Source of the DNA: CAJCJE01 sp035948315
GTDB lineage: Bacteria > Actinomycetota > Actinomycetes > Mycobacteriales > Pseudonocardiaceae
DNA: 64,000 nt
NCBI GenBank assembly: GCA_035948315.1
Contig: DASZJG010000053.1
Coordinates: 1 to 64,000 of the forward strand
Reading direction: 5' to 3'
The translations under genes were made by a program, and so were the position numbers. A model generated the notes under the pieces. The model saw only the letters and a list, made by a program, of their open reading frames with translations, made no database searches and was not told the DNA's origin. The first letter of the stretch is position 1. Each line of letters opens with the position of its first letter. This document shows positions 8,955 to 17,994 of the stretch, one piece after another.

Positions 8955-10264
8955 ACCGCCCACGTCTCGATGGCGTTGTCGGTGACGGTGGCCGGCGCGC
9001 CGCGCCGCTGGGTGCGGTTGGTCCAGGTCATCAGCGGACCGGTCGCGCAGGTGGTGACCAGCGCCATGACCAGGCAGCTCAGGAACATCGCCGGGGTCAG
9101 GATGCCGGCGTGGAAGCCGGCCTGGAGGGCGACGATCTCGGTGAGGCCGCGCGTGTTGAGCAGGGCGCCGACCCGGGCCGAGGTGATCCGCGAGTAGCCG
9201 GCCAGCCGCGCGCCGGCATAGCCGCCGGACAGCTTGCCGAGCATGCCCAACGCGGTCACCACCACGATGGCCAGCCACGGCACCGACGAGAACGGCTTGG
9301 CGAACACCTCAAGGCCGGTCTCCACGAAGAACACCGGCACGAAGGCCAGCCCCAGCATGGTCACCCAGCGCACGGGCAGCGCCCAGCCGACCGGGCGCTC
9401 CTCGACGGACAGGTCGGTCTCCTTGGCGGGCGGCTTGTTGCCGGGAACCGCGAGGCCGACCAGGAAGGCGCCGAACACCGAGGACAGGCCGAGCGCGGAC
9501 ACCAGGTTCGCGCAGCCGATCGCCGCGACGCCGATCAGCACCGCGACCACCACCGGATAGCGGCCGGCGAACCGGCCTGCGGCCTCGGCGCGCAGCGCCC
9601 TGCGAATGCCGACGCTCACCACGACGCCGACCAGCAGCGTCAGGATGGCCACACCCGCGTTGCTCAGCTTCCCGCTGGCCAGTCCGATCGCGACCGCGAG
9701 CAGCGGCCAGGCGACCGCGTCCACGACCGCGGCGGCGCTCAGCGAGAGCCTGCCGGGCAGCGACGCGGTGAGCTTGCGGTCGGCCAGGATCCTGGCCAGC
9801 ACCGGTACCGCGGTGACCGCCAGCGAGACCGCGAGCACCAGGATGAACGCGGACACCGGCGCGCTGCCGCGCAGCCTCGGATCGTGCTCGGCCAGCAGCC
9901 AGCCGGCCAGCACGACGCCCGAAGCCAGCGGCGGCACCAGCGCGCCCGCGGTGACCCAGCCCAGCGAGGCGATCCGGGTGCCGATCAGCGAGCCGCGCAG
10001 CTCGTGCGCGACGCCGACCAGGAACAGCGCCAAGCCCGCGTTGCCGAGGATGCCCAGGTTGGCCACGACCTTCGTCGGCAGCAACGCGTCCAGTACGCCG
10101 CGATTGGTCGCGGCCAGCAGGATCGGCACGGCCAGCAGGCCGACCGCGAGTTCGCCCATGACGGTCGGCTGCCGCAGCAGGCGCGCCAGCATCCGTCCGA
10201 GCCACCCGATGACCAGCACGACCGCGACCACTGCCGCGGTCTGCCCGATGATTGCGACACTCAC
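8951..10264 (-). CDS. Cation:proton antiporter, CPA2-like (NapA/KefB type)
   Basis: A 437-residue membrane protein with about 12 hydrophobic segments and the Na+/H+ exchanger fold; FGAFLVGLAVPG and the RGLTEIVALQAG segment (typical RGLxEL motif of this family) are visible. It exchanges Na+ or K+ for protons across the plasma membrane. Start GTG 10264 (VSVAIIGQTAAVV) is chosen because the longer upstream frame encodes only low-complexity Arg/Pro sequence. The C-terminus is short after the last helix (NRTQRRGAPATVTDNAIETWAV), and its TAA lies inside the right inverted repeat of the MITE-like element, so the original tail may have been replaced. Confidence 0.88.
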   Translation of the reverse strand: MSVAIIGQTAAVVAVVLVIGWLGRMLARLLRQPTVMGELAVGLLAVPILLAATNRGVLDALLPTKVVANLGILGNAGLALFLVGVAHELRGSLIGTRIASLGWVTAGALVPPLASGVVLAGWLLAEHDPRLRGSAPVSAFILVLAVSLAVTAVPVLARILADRKLTASLPGRLSLSAAAVVDAVAWPLLAVAIGLASGKLSNAGVAILTLLVGVVVSVGIRRALRAEAAGRFAGRYPVVVAVLIGVAAIGCANLVSALGLSSVFGAFLVGLAVPGNKPPAKETDLSVEERPVGWALPVRWVTMLGLAFVPVFFVETGLEVFAKPFSSVPWLAIVVVTALGMLGKLSGGYAGARLAGYSRITSARVGALLNTRGLTEIVALQAGFHAGILTPAMFLSCLVMALVTTCATGPLMTWTNRTQRRGAPATVTDNAIETWAV

Positions 10265-10332
10265 CCGCCCAGTGTGCGAATCGATCGACCCCGATGGGCC
10301 GGACTGTGACGCGGCCGGGAAGACTTTGTCAG

Positions 10333-10821
10333 ATGCAGGAGGACGAACTGTCGGCGCGGCCGGCCAACCGGGTGGACATCTATACCGACGGTGCGTGCAG
10401 CGGCAATCCCGGACCGGGCGGCTGGGGCGCGCTGCTGCGATACGGCTCACACACCAGGGAGATGCACGGCGGCGAGGGGCCGACCACGACCAACAACCGG
10501 ATGGAGCTGATGGCCGCCATCCAGGCGCTGGAAGCACTCACCCGGCCCGCCGAGGTCCGGCTGTTCACCGACAGCAGCTACCTGCGCAACGGCATTACCA
10601 GTTGGCTCGCTGGTTGGCAGCGCAACGGTTGGCTGACCAAGGACCGGAAACCGGTGAAGAACGCGGACCTCTGGCAGCGGCTGGCCAAGGCCGTCGAGCG
10701 GCACGAGGTCGAATGGCTGTGGGTGAAAGGCCATGCGGGTGACCCCGGCAACGAACGCGCGGACGCGCTGGCCAACCTTGGCATGGACGAGGTTCGGAAG
10801 TCGGCCCGGCAGGGCAACTAA
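10333..10821 (+). CDS. rnhA: Ribonuclease HI
   Basis: A 162-residue, full-length RNase HI that degrades the RNA strand of RNA:DNA hybrids. The four acidic active-site positions are present: IYTDGACSGNPGPGG (Asp near residue 18), RMELMAAIQALE (Glu), FTDSSYL (Asp) and VKGHAGDPGNERADALA (catalytic His and last Asp). ATG 10333 gives the usual length; no clear Shine-Dalgarno sequence precedes it. Divergent from the antiporter with about 70 nt between. Confidence 0.95.
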   Translation: MQEDELSARPANRVDIYTDGACSGNPGPGGWGALLRYGSHTREMHGGEGPTTTNNRMELMAAIQALEALTRPAEVRLFTDSSYLRNGITSWLAGWQRNGWLTKDRKPVKNADLWQRLAKAVERHEVEWLWVKGHAGDPGNERADALANLGMDEVRKSARQGN

Positions 10822-10855
10822 TACTTTCGTCGGTTCAGTAAAACCATTGTGGACA

Positions 10856-10892
10856 ACCGACGATCGTCGGTGGGCGAACCCGCCGGGCGGGT
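10856..10892. terminator. Two inverted repeats downstream of rnhA
   Basis: ACCGACGATCGTCGGT (10856-10871) is a perfect 16-bp palindrome and ACCCGCC-G-GGCGGGT (10878-10892) a second one, 35-70 nt after the rnhA stop. They may form a terminator region; the first, lacking a loop, could instead be a protein-binding site. Confidence 0.45.
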
Positions 10893-10939
10893 GGTTGGCT
10901 GAATTTATGGTCAGTTAACAACCGGGGCACATCGTCGTC

Positions 10940-10963
10940 TTGCCATATCGGCTACCTTGCCAT
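10940..10963 (+). repeat. Short direct repeat before the pyruvyltransferase-like gene
   Basis: TTGCCAT occurs at 10940-10946 and 10957-10963, a 17-bp spacing on about the same DNA face shift, 39-62 nt before the next gene. Possibly a regulatory site; weak. Confidence 0.25.
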
Positions 10964-11001
10964 GAGGATTTGTTTTCGCCCACAACCAACTCCAGGTGGT
11001 G

Positions 11002-12078
11002 ATGACGTTGTCCGCGCGGCAACCGAAGACCCTGCTCTACGTTGGCTGGACCGGTCAGCGCAATCTGGGCGACGACGCCATCGCGGACGCCGTGATCGCC
11101 AGACTCGGTGTCGTCGAGGACACACACGCCCCGTATGAAATGGTCGATCTGGCGAGACGCGCTGCCGGCGGGGCACTGGCCGGCAGCGCGCGGCGGGCAC
11201 TGCTGCTCGGCGGCGGCACGGCGATCGGGCGGCGCAACTGGCGGTTCGTGCTCGCCGCCAATGGCGCGCTGCTGGCCAGGGCCAAGCCGTGGTTCATGAT
11301 CGGCGCGGGCGTCGAGGACCCGGCCTTCCAGGGCCGCAACTCGTTCTCCGGCAACGGTGAACTGGCGCGGTGGCGCGGCATCTGCGGCAATTTCGAGGCG
11401 GTCACCGTGCGCGGGCCCCGGTCGGTCGAACTGCTGGAGAGCGTCGGCATCCCGACCAGGATGGTCGGTGACCCGGCGCTGCTGCACGAGCCTGCCGAGC
11501 GGGTCGAGCCGGAGGAGAAGCTGCTCGGCATCAATCTGGGCTTCGGCGACGACCTCTGGGGCCATGATCACGGTCGCGTCGTGGACGCGCTCGCGGACCT
11601 GGTGAAATCGTTGGCGGGAGAGGGGTGGCGGATACGTGCGCTGGTGGTGAACCCCAGGGACGAGCCGGCGATCCGGCAGTGCCTGCGCCGCTCGGGTGTC
11701 GGCGAGGACCGGGCCGAGGTGGTGCACACCGAGACCACCGAGAGTTTTTTCGCCGCGGTCGCATCGTGCACATTGCTTGTTGCCGAACGACTGCACGCAC
11801 TGGTGCTCGCTGCGGCCGCCGGGGTCCCCGTTGTCGGTCTGGAATACCAGCCGAAATGCGCGGACTTTCTGGCCTCGGTCGGCGCCGTCGAGCGTGCGAT
11901 CCGCACGGACAGAGTCACAGCGGAGGTTTTGCACGAACATATCATCGATCTTGTTGAGAACAGACAGTCGGAATCGGCTCGTCTGCTCGGCGAGGTGAGC
12001 GGGTTGCGTTCCCTGCTGACCGCCGAACTGGCCGGGATCAGACGTCGCGTGTCCGCTGACCAAGCTGAGCGACACTGA
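11002..12078 (+). CDS. Polysaccharide pyruvyl transferase family protein (CsaB-like)
   Basis: A roughly 358-residue protein with the N-terminal VGWTGQRNLGDDAI motif of CsaB-type pyruvyl transferases and a C-terminal AERLHALVLAAAAGVPVVGLEY motif (RLHxxxxA.G.P..xl.Y), both diagnostic of the family. These enzymes place ketal-linked pyruvate from PEP on cell-wall or capsule sugars. The start is ambiguous among GTG 10996, GTG 10999 and ATG 11002, all within the run GGTGGTGATG; ATG is used. It heads the exopolysaccharide locus and its 3' end overlaps the convergent glycosyltransferase gene by 41 nt. Confidence 0.88.
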   Translation: MTLSARQPKTLLYVGWTGQRNLGDDAIADAVIARLGVVEDTHAPYEMVDLARRAAGGALAGSARRALLLGGGTAIGRRNWRFVLAANGALLARAKPWFMIGAGVEDPAFQGRNSFSGNGELARWRGICGNFEAVTVRGPRSVELLESVGIPTRMVGDPALLHEPAERVEPEEKLLGINLGFGDDLWGHDHGRVVDALADLVKSLAGEGWRIRALVVNPRDEPAIRQCLRRSGVGEDRAEVVHTETTESFFAAVASCTLLVAERLHALVLAAAAGVPVVGLEYQPKCADFLASVGAVERAIRTDRVTAEVLHEHIIDLVENRQSESARLLGEVSGLRSLLTAELAGIRRRVSADQAERH

Positions 12079-12886
12079 ACAGGCCACGTCGGCGTAACTG
12101 AGCCAGTGGCGCGGCAATGGTGCCGATCACCCGGTCCAGTTCGCGTACCCGGTACATCGGGTTGGCGATGACCTCGGCATTGCAGTGCTGCTGTTGCCGG
12201 TGACCGGCCCGGTGTGACCGACCGGACAGTGAACCACCACTGATCCGGAACGCGGCCAGGCTGTCCTCGGTGCCGAACATCGGGCCGTGCGCGAGCAGGC
12301 GCAGCCACAGGTGGATGTCCAATACCAGGTTCATGTCCTCGACGAAACCACCCGCGGCGGTGAAAGCGTCCTGGTGAAACAACACCGATCCCGGTTCGCC
12401 CAGTGGATTTCCACCGTGCCGGATCACCCGACGGGCCACGCTGACCCGGTCGTGCTCGCCGAGCAGGCCGGACAGGCCCCGACCGGTGGCGAGGCGGCGG
12501 CCGGAGGCGTCAAGGAAGTCGCGCCGGCACACGGTCATGCTCAGTCGGGGATTCGCTTGCAGCACCTGATGTTGTACCCGCAAGCAGTCCGGTCTCAGTA
12601 CGTCGTCGGCGCAGAGCAGTTTCACCAATGGGGCTCGACACAGTTCGACCGCGCGATTCCAGTTAGCGGTCATGGAGATGGTCTTTTCGTTGTGTACCAA
12701 CCGGATTCGTGAATCGACGAAGGAACGTACGATGTCCGATGTTCCATCGGTGGACGCGTTGTCCAGGACGACCAGCTCGAAATCGGGGAAGTTCTGGTCC
12801 AGCACACTACGAATGGCGGTAGCCAGATGCGGTCCTGCCTGATAGGCGGGAACGCAGACTGACACCGCTGGTGTCGTGTGTCTCAT
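12038..12886 (-). CDS. Family 2 glycosyltransferase
   Basis: A 282-residue GT2 enzyme with a GT-A fold: VSVCVPAYQAGPHLATAIRS at the N-terminus, ELVVLDNASTDGT nucleotide-binding segment (residues about 36-50) and LLCADDVL, in which the second Asp replaces the usual DxD position (ADDV). It would transfer a nucleotide-activated sugar during glycan assembly. GAAGAAGG lies 6 nt before ATG 12886. It is transcribed against the rest of the locus; the C-terminus overlaps the pyruvyltransferase-like gene tail-to-tail by 41 nt, so antisense interplay of the two transcripts is possible. Confidence 0.9.
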   Translation of the reverse strand: MRHTTPAVSVCVPAYQAGPHLATAIRSVLDQNFPDFELVVLDNASTDGTSDIVRSFVDSRIRLVHNEKTISMTANWNRAVELCRAPLVKLLCADDVLRPDCLRVQHQVLQANPRLSMTVCRRDFLDASGRRLATGRGLSGLLGEHDRVSVARRVIRHGGNPLGEPGSVLFHQDAFTAAGGFVEDMNLVLDIHLWLRLLAHGPMFGTEDSLAAFRISGGSLSGRSHRAGHRQQQHCNAEVIANPMYRVRELDRVIGTIAAPLAQLRRRGLFSVAQLGQRTRDV

Positions 12887-13266
12887 TCGGAACCTTCTTC
12901 CCCTGTGCTCGGCACGTCATTGCAGCATATTCACAGCAATTGATTCCGCCGAGAACTTTTGGGGGATTGACACCGTGTGTGGCGACCATCGTCACAACAA
13001 TGGCGGAACGGTTTCCGGAAGACGACGTCTGTGTGTCCAGTCAACGAAAATAACTACTTTAGGTAGATGTGTTGTGAACAGGGTCACACTCTATGGTGTG
13101 ACGTTCGGGCTAACCAATACGGTCAAAGCGTCGCACGGTGGTCGCGTTGCCCGATGGGGGGCCGGACCCTATTCCAGCTCGGTGGCATTCCGCGAAACCA
13201 GCTCCTGCGAGGGGGCAGACCCCCTATTCGGGAGTCGGTAACGACAGAGTGAGGCATCCAATTACC
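12887..13266. other. 380-nt divergent intergenic region of the exopolysaccharide locus
   Basis: This gap lies between two divergent glycosyltransferase genes and is less GC-rich than its surroundings, so it should carry both promoters. I see no convincing gene in it. It holds the palindrome at 13083-13102, a small hairpin GGGGG-CAGA-CCCCC at 13211-13224 in the leader of the plus-strand operon, and a TTGACA at 12967-12972 without a good -10 partner. No known riboswitch was recognisable. Confidence 0.6.
13083..13102. promoter_or_regulatory. Palindrome in the exopolysaccharide divergent promoter region
   Basis: GTCACAC (13083-13089) and GTGTGAC (13096-13102) form a perfect 7-bp inverted repeat with a 6-nt spacer, about 165 nt before the plus-strand operon. 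This layout fits an operator for a dimeric regulator. No regulator gene is in the locus. Confidence 0.4.
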
Positions 13267-14097
13267 ATGGCGCGTAACGCAAGTCCGACCCTGAGCATCG
13301 TCATTCCGGCTCGCAACGAGGCGCGCAACCTCCAACTGATCCTCCCCGAGTTACCGGCGGAGCACGAAATCATCCTGGTCGACGGATGGTCGGTCGACGA
13401 CACGATCGGCACGACCAGGCGGCTGCGCCCGGAGGCGCACATCCTGCAGCAGACGCGTAAGGGCAAGGGCAACGCGCTGGCCTGCGGATTCCTGGCCGCG
13501 ACCGGGGACATCGTGGTGATGTTCGACGCGGACGGCTCGGCCGATCCGGCCGAGATCCCGGCCTTCGTGGACGCGCTGGTCGCCGGCGCCGACTTCGCGA
13601 AGGGCACCCGGTTCCATCGGGAACGGAAGGAACTCTCCGGCAGCGAGGACATCACCGGCCTGCGCACCGTCGGCAATTCGGTCCTCAATGGACTCAGCAA
13701 TGCGCTGTTCAGGACCAGCTTCACCGACCTGTGCTACGGCTACAACGCGTTCTGGCGCGAGGACGTCGTCCCGGTGCTGGACCTGCCCTCGCCCGAGCTG
13801 CGCAGCGCCGACGGTGAGATGATCTGGTGCGACGGTTTCGAGATCGAGACCGTGATCAGCTGCCGGGTCGTGGCGGCCGGGCTCAAGATCGCCGAGGTGC
13901 CCAGCATGGAGCGCTCGCGCGTGTACGGCCAGAGCAACCTGCGCACGTTCGTCGACGGTTACCGGGTGCTGCGCACCATCATGGCCGAGCGCGGGCGGGC
14001 CAACCGGCTGCGCCGGGAGCAGCACGACGTGGCCGCCGAGATCAGCGGTCCGGCGGTACGGCAGCGTGGTGCCATGCTGCCGGAGAAGAGCCTGTGA
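13267..14097 (+). CDS. Family 2 glycosyltransferase (dolichol-phosphate-mannose-synthase-like)
   Basis: A 276-residue GT2 enzyme: TLSIVIPARNEARNLQLIL at the N-terminus, EIILVDGWSVDDT, RKGKGNALACGF and the metal-binding VVMFDADGSADP (DxD near residue 82). It resembles DPM1/DPG synthases, which load a sugar on a polyprenyl phosphate, rather than polymer-extending enzymes. ATG 13267 begins the conserved region directly; a GAGTGAGG lies further upstream than ideal. First gene of the eight-gene operon; its TGA overlaps the GTG of the next gene. Confidence 0.9.
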   Translation: MARNASPTLSIVIPARNEARNLQLILPELPAEHEIILVDGWSVDDTIGTTRRLRPEAHILQQTRKGKGNALACGFLAATGDIVVMFDADGSADPAEIPAFVDALVAGADFAKGTRFHRERKELSGSEDITGLRTVGNSVLNGLSNALFRTSFTDLCYGYNAFWREDVVPVLDLPSPELRSADGEMIWCDGFEIETVISCRVVAAGLKIAEVPSMERSRVYGQSNLRTFVDGYRVLRTIMAERGRANRLRREQHDVAAEISGPAVRQRGAMLPEKSL

Positions 14098-16328
14098 ACG
14101 TGCCCGATGTCTCGGTCGTGATCTGCGCCTACACCGAACGTCGCTGGGTGGAGCTGCTCCGCGCGATCGACTCGGCGGCGGAACAACAGCCCGGACCTGC
14201 GGAGATCCTGGTCGTCGTCGACCACAACCCCGCACTCGCCGAACGACTCCGTTCCCATGTGGACAGTTCGGTGACGGTGACCGAGAACACCAGGCAGCGC
14301 GGCCTGTCCGGCGCGCGGAACACGGCGTTGGCGCAGGTGAAGGGCGAGGTAATCGCTTTCCTCGACGACGACGCGTATGCCGGTCCCGGCTGGCTCGCTG
14401 CGCTGACCGCGCCGTTCGGTGATCCGGACGTGCACGCCGTCGGCGGTGCGGCGACGCCGGTCTGGCCTGGTGAGAGGCCGGTCACCCTGCCGGCCCGGCG
14501 CGGCGGCGGCGCCACGCCGGTGCGCGGCGAATTGGATTGGGTGGTCGGCTGCACGTATCACGGGCAACCTCGAACACTTGCGCAGGTACGCAATGTCATG
14601 GGTTGCAATATGGCATTTCGCGCATCTGTTTTTTCCCGAGTGGGCGGATTCACCGAAGGCATTGGCCGGGTCGGCACGCTGCCGCTCGGCTGCGAGGAAA
14701 CCGAACTGTGTATTCGGCTTCGGCATGCCGACCGAAATGTGCGCATCCTGTTCGAGCCGGCCGCGCTGGTGCACCACCAGGTCAGCGCGGACCGGCTGAG
14801 CTGGTCCTACCTGCGCAGGCGCAGCTACGCCGAGGGCGTGTCCAAGGCGGCGATCGCCAAATTGGTCGGCGCCGACGACGCGCTGTCCACCGAACGCGCC
14901 TACACCAGCAGGATCATCCCGCTCGCCGTGCTGCGCGAACTCGCCTCCGGCGGCCTGCGCGGCGCGTTCGCGCTGGTGCTGTCGGTGTTCAGCGCGGCCT
15001 TCGGCTACCTGCGCGGCCGCGATGTCGAACTGGCGAAGCCCGAAGCTCCGGCGCCGATCGCGATGGGCGAGGTCGACCTGGCCGACGCGGAATCCGGTGT
15101 CCGGCTTTGTCCGGTGGACGCGCCGGTCGCACCGGAGAGCGCGCGGGTGTTGGTGCGGCGCGGGCCGACCGTGCTCGGCGAGGTCGATCTCGCCCTGCGG
15201 GACGGCATCGTGTCAGGTAACGAACTCACCGCGGCGATCGATGGTCTGCCGCCCGTCGAACCGGTACCTGCCGGCCCGTACACGCCGATGGTGAGCGTGG
15301 TGATTCCGAGCGCGGGCCGGCCCGACACCGCGATCCGCTGCGCGCGGTCGATCCTGGCCACCGGCTATCCGAACCTGGAGATCCTGCTGGTCGACAACCG
15401 GCCGGGCACGGCGAACTCGGTGCCGCTCAAGGAGTTCTTCGGATCCGACCCAATGCTGCGCTATGTCGAGGAGCCGGTGGCCGGCGCGAGCAACGCCCGC
15501 AACCGGGGCGCGGCCGAGGCGAGCGGCGAGATCATCGCGTTCACCGACGACGACGCCGTCGTCGATCACCACTGGGTGAGCGCGATCGTCGCCGAGTTCG
15601 CCGACCCCGATGTGGACTGTGTCACCGGCCTCGTACTTCCGCTGGCACTGGACACGCCCGCGCAGCGGTGGTTCGAGAACTGGGGCGGGTTCGGCAAGGG
15701 ACTCGCGCGGCGCCGGTTCACCTCGGCGGGCGTCGACGGCCCGGTGCGACCGGACGAATCGGCGCGGCTCGGGCTGTATCCCTTCGCGGCCGGCCTGTTC
15801 GGGTCCGGCAACAGCATGGCCTGGCGGGCAACGGCCTATCGTCAGCTCGGCGGGTGTGATCCGCTGCTCGGGCCGGGCACGCCGACCGGCTCCGGTGAGG
15901 ATCTGGAATTGTTCATCCGGCTCATCCGCGGCGGCGGCACGCTGGTCTACAGCCCGCACGCCATGGTCCGGCACGAACACCGACGGGAGGCAGCGGCCTT
16001 GGCCAAGCAGATGTACAGCTACGGCACCGGCCTGTTCCCGATGTTCGCGGTGTACGTGGGGCGCAGACCCGCCGAGGCCCTGGCCGTGCTGCGCAGACTG
16101 CCGGCCGGACTGCGGCACACCGTCGCCGACGACTCCGAGCGCAACGCGGGCCGGGGCGAGGACTTCCCGGCCGAGCTGGTCAGGGCGGAAAGACGGGGCA
16201 TGCTCGCCGGACCCGCCCGACTCGTCCTCGCCGCGCTGACCGCGCCCCGCCGCGCCGTGCGGCTGCCCGAACCCCAACGCACCGTTGCGCAACGCGCCAA
16301 CGAACCAGCCATCCGGATGGCCCGATGA
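14094..16328 (+). CDS. Tandem double-domain family 2 glycosyltransferase
   Basis: A 744-residue protein with two complete GT-A modules. Module 1 (about residues 1-310) has VSVVICAYTERRW, ILVVVDHN, RGLSGARNTAL and AFLDDDAY (DDD near residue 92). Module 2 (about 400-690) has VSVVIPSAGRPDT, ILLVDNRPG, GASNARNRGAA and AFTDDDAV near 484. A linker with an acidic beta-like stretch (GEVDLADAESGVRL...) joins them. Such bifunctional enzymes can add two sugars or alternate linkages. GTG 14094 overlaps the previous stop (GTGA), and its own stop overlaps the next ATG. Two acceptor activities are inferred from domain count only. Confidence 0.9.
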   Translation: MNVPDVSVVICAYTERRWVELLRAIDSAAEQQPGPAEILVVVDHNPALAERLRSHVDSSVTVTENTRQRGLSGARNTALAQVKGEVIAFLDDDAYAGPGWLAALTAPFGDPDVHAVGGAATPVWPGERPVTLPARRGGGATPVRGELDWVVGCTYHGQPRTLAQVRNVMGCNMAFRASVFSRVGGFTEGIGRVGTLPLGCEETELCIRLRHADRNVRILFEPAALVHHQVSADRLSWSYLRRRSYAEGVSKAAIAKLVGADDALSTERAYTSRIIPLAVLRELASGGLRGAFALVLSVFSAAFGYLRGRDVELAKPEAPAPIAMGEVDLADAESGVRLCPVDAPVAPESARVLVRRGPTVLGEVDLALRDGIVSGNELTAAIDGLPPVEPVPAGPYTPMVSVVIPSAGRPDTAIRCARSILATGYPNLEILLVDNRPGTANSVPLKEFFGSDPMLRYVEEPVAGASNARNRGAAEASGEIIAFTDDDAVVDHHWVSAIVAEFADPDVDCVTGLVLPLALDTPAQRWFENWGGFGKGLARRRFTSAGVDGPVRPDESARLGLYPFAAGLFGSGNSMAWRATAYRQLGGCDPLLGPGTPTGSGEDLELFIRLIRGGGTLVYSPHAMVRHEHRREAAALAKQMYSYGTGLFPMFAVYVGRRPAEALAVLRRLPAGLRHTVADDSERNAGRGEDFPAELVRAERRGMLAGPARLVLAALTAPRRAVRLPEPQRTVAQRANEPAIRMAR

Positions 16329-16729
16329 CTCATTACAGGACAACCACAATCCAGCCGATCGGCCCGATTGAGCAGCGCCGCGGCACCGCGGCGCTGCTGA
16401 TCGCGCTGACCCTCGCCACCCTGATCGCCGAACTCGTCGGCGCGGGTGGCAACTGGCGTCTCATCCTCACCACCGCGTTCGTGCTGATCGCGCCCGGCTG
16501 GTCGATCACCGCCTACCTGCGTTCGGCGCCGCTGTCCTTCCGCTGGGCCGTCGGTGTCGCGCTGGGCATCGGGATCGGCATGATCGCCGGCCAGGCCATG
16601 CTCGTGCTGCACGACTGGCATCCGCTCACCGCGATCTTCGTGCTCGGCGTGCTCACCCTGCTGCCGCTGGTCCACCATCTGCTGCGGGCACCGAGCGCCG
16701 CCGAACTCCCGGAACGGACGGCGACATGA
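16325..16729 (+). CDS. Small integral membrane protein of the exopolysaccharide operon
   Basis: 134 residues with about four hydrophobic segments (residues about 22-40, 45-65, 72-92, 98-118) and short charged ends. I recognise no enzymatic motif; the hydrophobic layout is reminiscent of DUF1616-like membrane proteins. ATG 16325 overlaps the previous stop and its stop overlaps the flippase start, so expression is coupled to both. It may assist glycan export or assembly. Confidence 0.75.
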   Translation: MTHYRTTTIQPIGPIEQRRGTAALLIALTLATLIAELVGAGGNWRLILTTAFVLIAPGWSITAYLRSAPLSFRWAVGVALGIGIGMIAGQAMLVLHDWHPLTAIFVLGVLTLLPLVHHLLRAPSAAELPERTAT

Positions 16730-17994
16730 CCGTCAAGGACGGGCGGATGGTCCGCGACGGCATCTGGCTCTCGCTCGGCGCCGCGTTCACCTCGGTCGCC
16801 GGCCTGATCGGCTGGCTGGTGTCGGCGCACCTGGCCAGTCGCCAGGTCGTCGGCACCACCACCGCGTTCACCTCCGGCTTCCTGCTGGTCGCCAGCTTGA
16901 GCCAGCTGAGCCTCGGACCGGCGGTACTGCGCTGGATTCCGCGCGCGGGCGGCAGAACCGCCGCGCTGCTGTCCCGCACGTATCTGGTGATCATCGTCGG
17001 TGCGCTGGTCGGGGTCGGCGTGTTCCTCGTCTCGCCCGCGGGCGACAACGCGTTCGCGCAGATGCCCGGCTGGGCGTGGCCGCTGTTCACGGTGACCACG
17101 CTGGTCTGGGCGGTGATGCAGTTCCAGGACCCGGTACTGACCAGCGTCGGCAAGGCGGGCGTCGTGCTGGTGAAGAACCTCGGGTTCGGCATCGGCCGGG
17201 TCGGCATCCTGCTGGTCGCCGGCAGCGGAGCCGGGGCGCTGGGCATCGTGCTGTCCTGGATGATCCCCGCCGGGCTCGCGGCCGCCGTGGTCAGCGTGAT
17301 CGTCTGGCGCGCCGCCGCGCAACGGAAGTCGCTGCCGGGCGGGACGCTGCCGGACCGGGCCGAACTCACCCATCTGCTCGGCCCCACCTATGTGGCCACC
17401 ATCGGCCAGTCGCTGCTCTACTACCTGCTCCCGCTGATCGTCACCGCCCGGGTCGGGGTCGCCGACGGCGCCGTGTTCTTCGTGGTGTGGACCGCCGTCA
17501 CCGCGCTGGACGTGGCCGGGACCGCGTTCGTGAACTCGTTGGTCGTGCGGGTCGCGGCCAATCCGGGCCAGGTCCGCGAACTGGCCAGGACCGCAGGCAC
17601 CCGCCTGGCGATCCTGTTCGCGCCGCTGATGGTCATCGGCATCGTGATCGCGCATCCGCTGCTGCGGCTGTTCGGCAGCGAGTACGCCGCGCTCGGCGCG
17701 ACCGCGCTGCAACTGGTCCTGCTCGGCTGCCTGCCCCGGCTGCTGGTGCTGCTCACGATCGGTGTTTCGCAGGCCCAGGGCAAGGGCATGCTGGTCGCCG
17801 CGCTACAACTGTCCAGTGCGGCCACCATGATCCCGGTCGCGCTGTTCCTGCCGGCCAACCTGACCAACATCGGCCTCGGGTTCGCCATCGTGCAGGTGCT
17901 GGTCGCCGCCGCGGCCGGGTTCATCCTGCGGGACCGCGTTCGTCACAAGGAGATCGAGAAGACCGTGCCCGTCGCAAGCGGACTGGCCGCATGA
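16726..17994 (+). CDS. Polysaccharide flippase (Wzx/MOP-superfamily)
   Basis: A 422-residue polytopic protein with about 12 membrane spans, repeated Leu/Val/Gly-rich helices and sparse loops, as in the oligosaccharide-flippase (Wzx/PST) family. It would move lipid-linked repeat units from the cytoplasmic to the outer membrane face. Typical early segment GIWLSLGAAFTSVAGLIGWLV and late SEYAALGATALQLVLLGCLPRL are visible. Overlaps both neighbours by 4 nt. Confidence 0.85.
   Translation: MTVKDGRMVRDGIWLSLGAAFTSVAGLIGWLVSAHLASRQVVGTTTAFTSGFLLVASLSQLSLGPAVLRWIPRAGGRTAALLSRTYLVIIVGALVGVGVFLVSPAGDNAFAQMPGWAWPLFTVTTLVWAVMQFQDPVLTSVGKAGVVLVKNLGFGIGRVGILLVAGSGAGALGIVLSWMIPAGLAAAVVSVIVWRAAAQRKSLPGGTLPDRAELTHLLGPTYVATIGQSLLYYLLPLIVTARVGVADGAVFFVVWTAVTALDVAGTAFVNSLVVRVAANPGQVRELARTAGTRLAILFAPLMVIGIVIAHPLLRLFGSEYAALGATALQLVLLGCLPRLLVLLTIGVSQAQGKGMLVAALQLSSAATMIPVALFLPANLTNIGLGFAIVQVLVAAAAGFILRDRVRHKEIEKTVPVASGLAA

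Noticed and set aside
12876..13241. Short frames in the exopolysaccharide divergent region
   Set aside because: No ribosome binding site, no family similarity; the region is better explained as promoters.
12887..13266. c-di-AMP (ydaO-type) or other riboswitch before the glycan operon
   Set aside because: Only a small GGGGG-CAGA-CCCCC hairpin is seen; the conserved riboswitch cores are absent.
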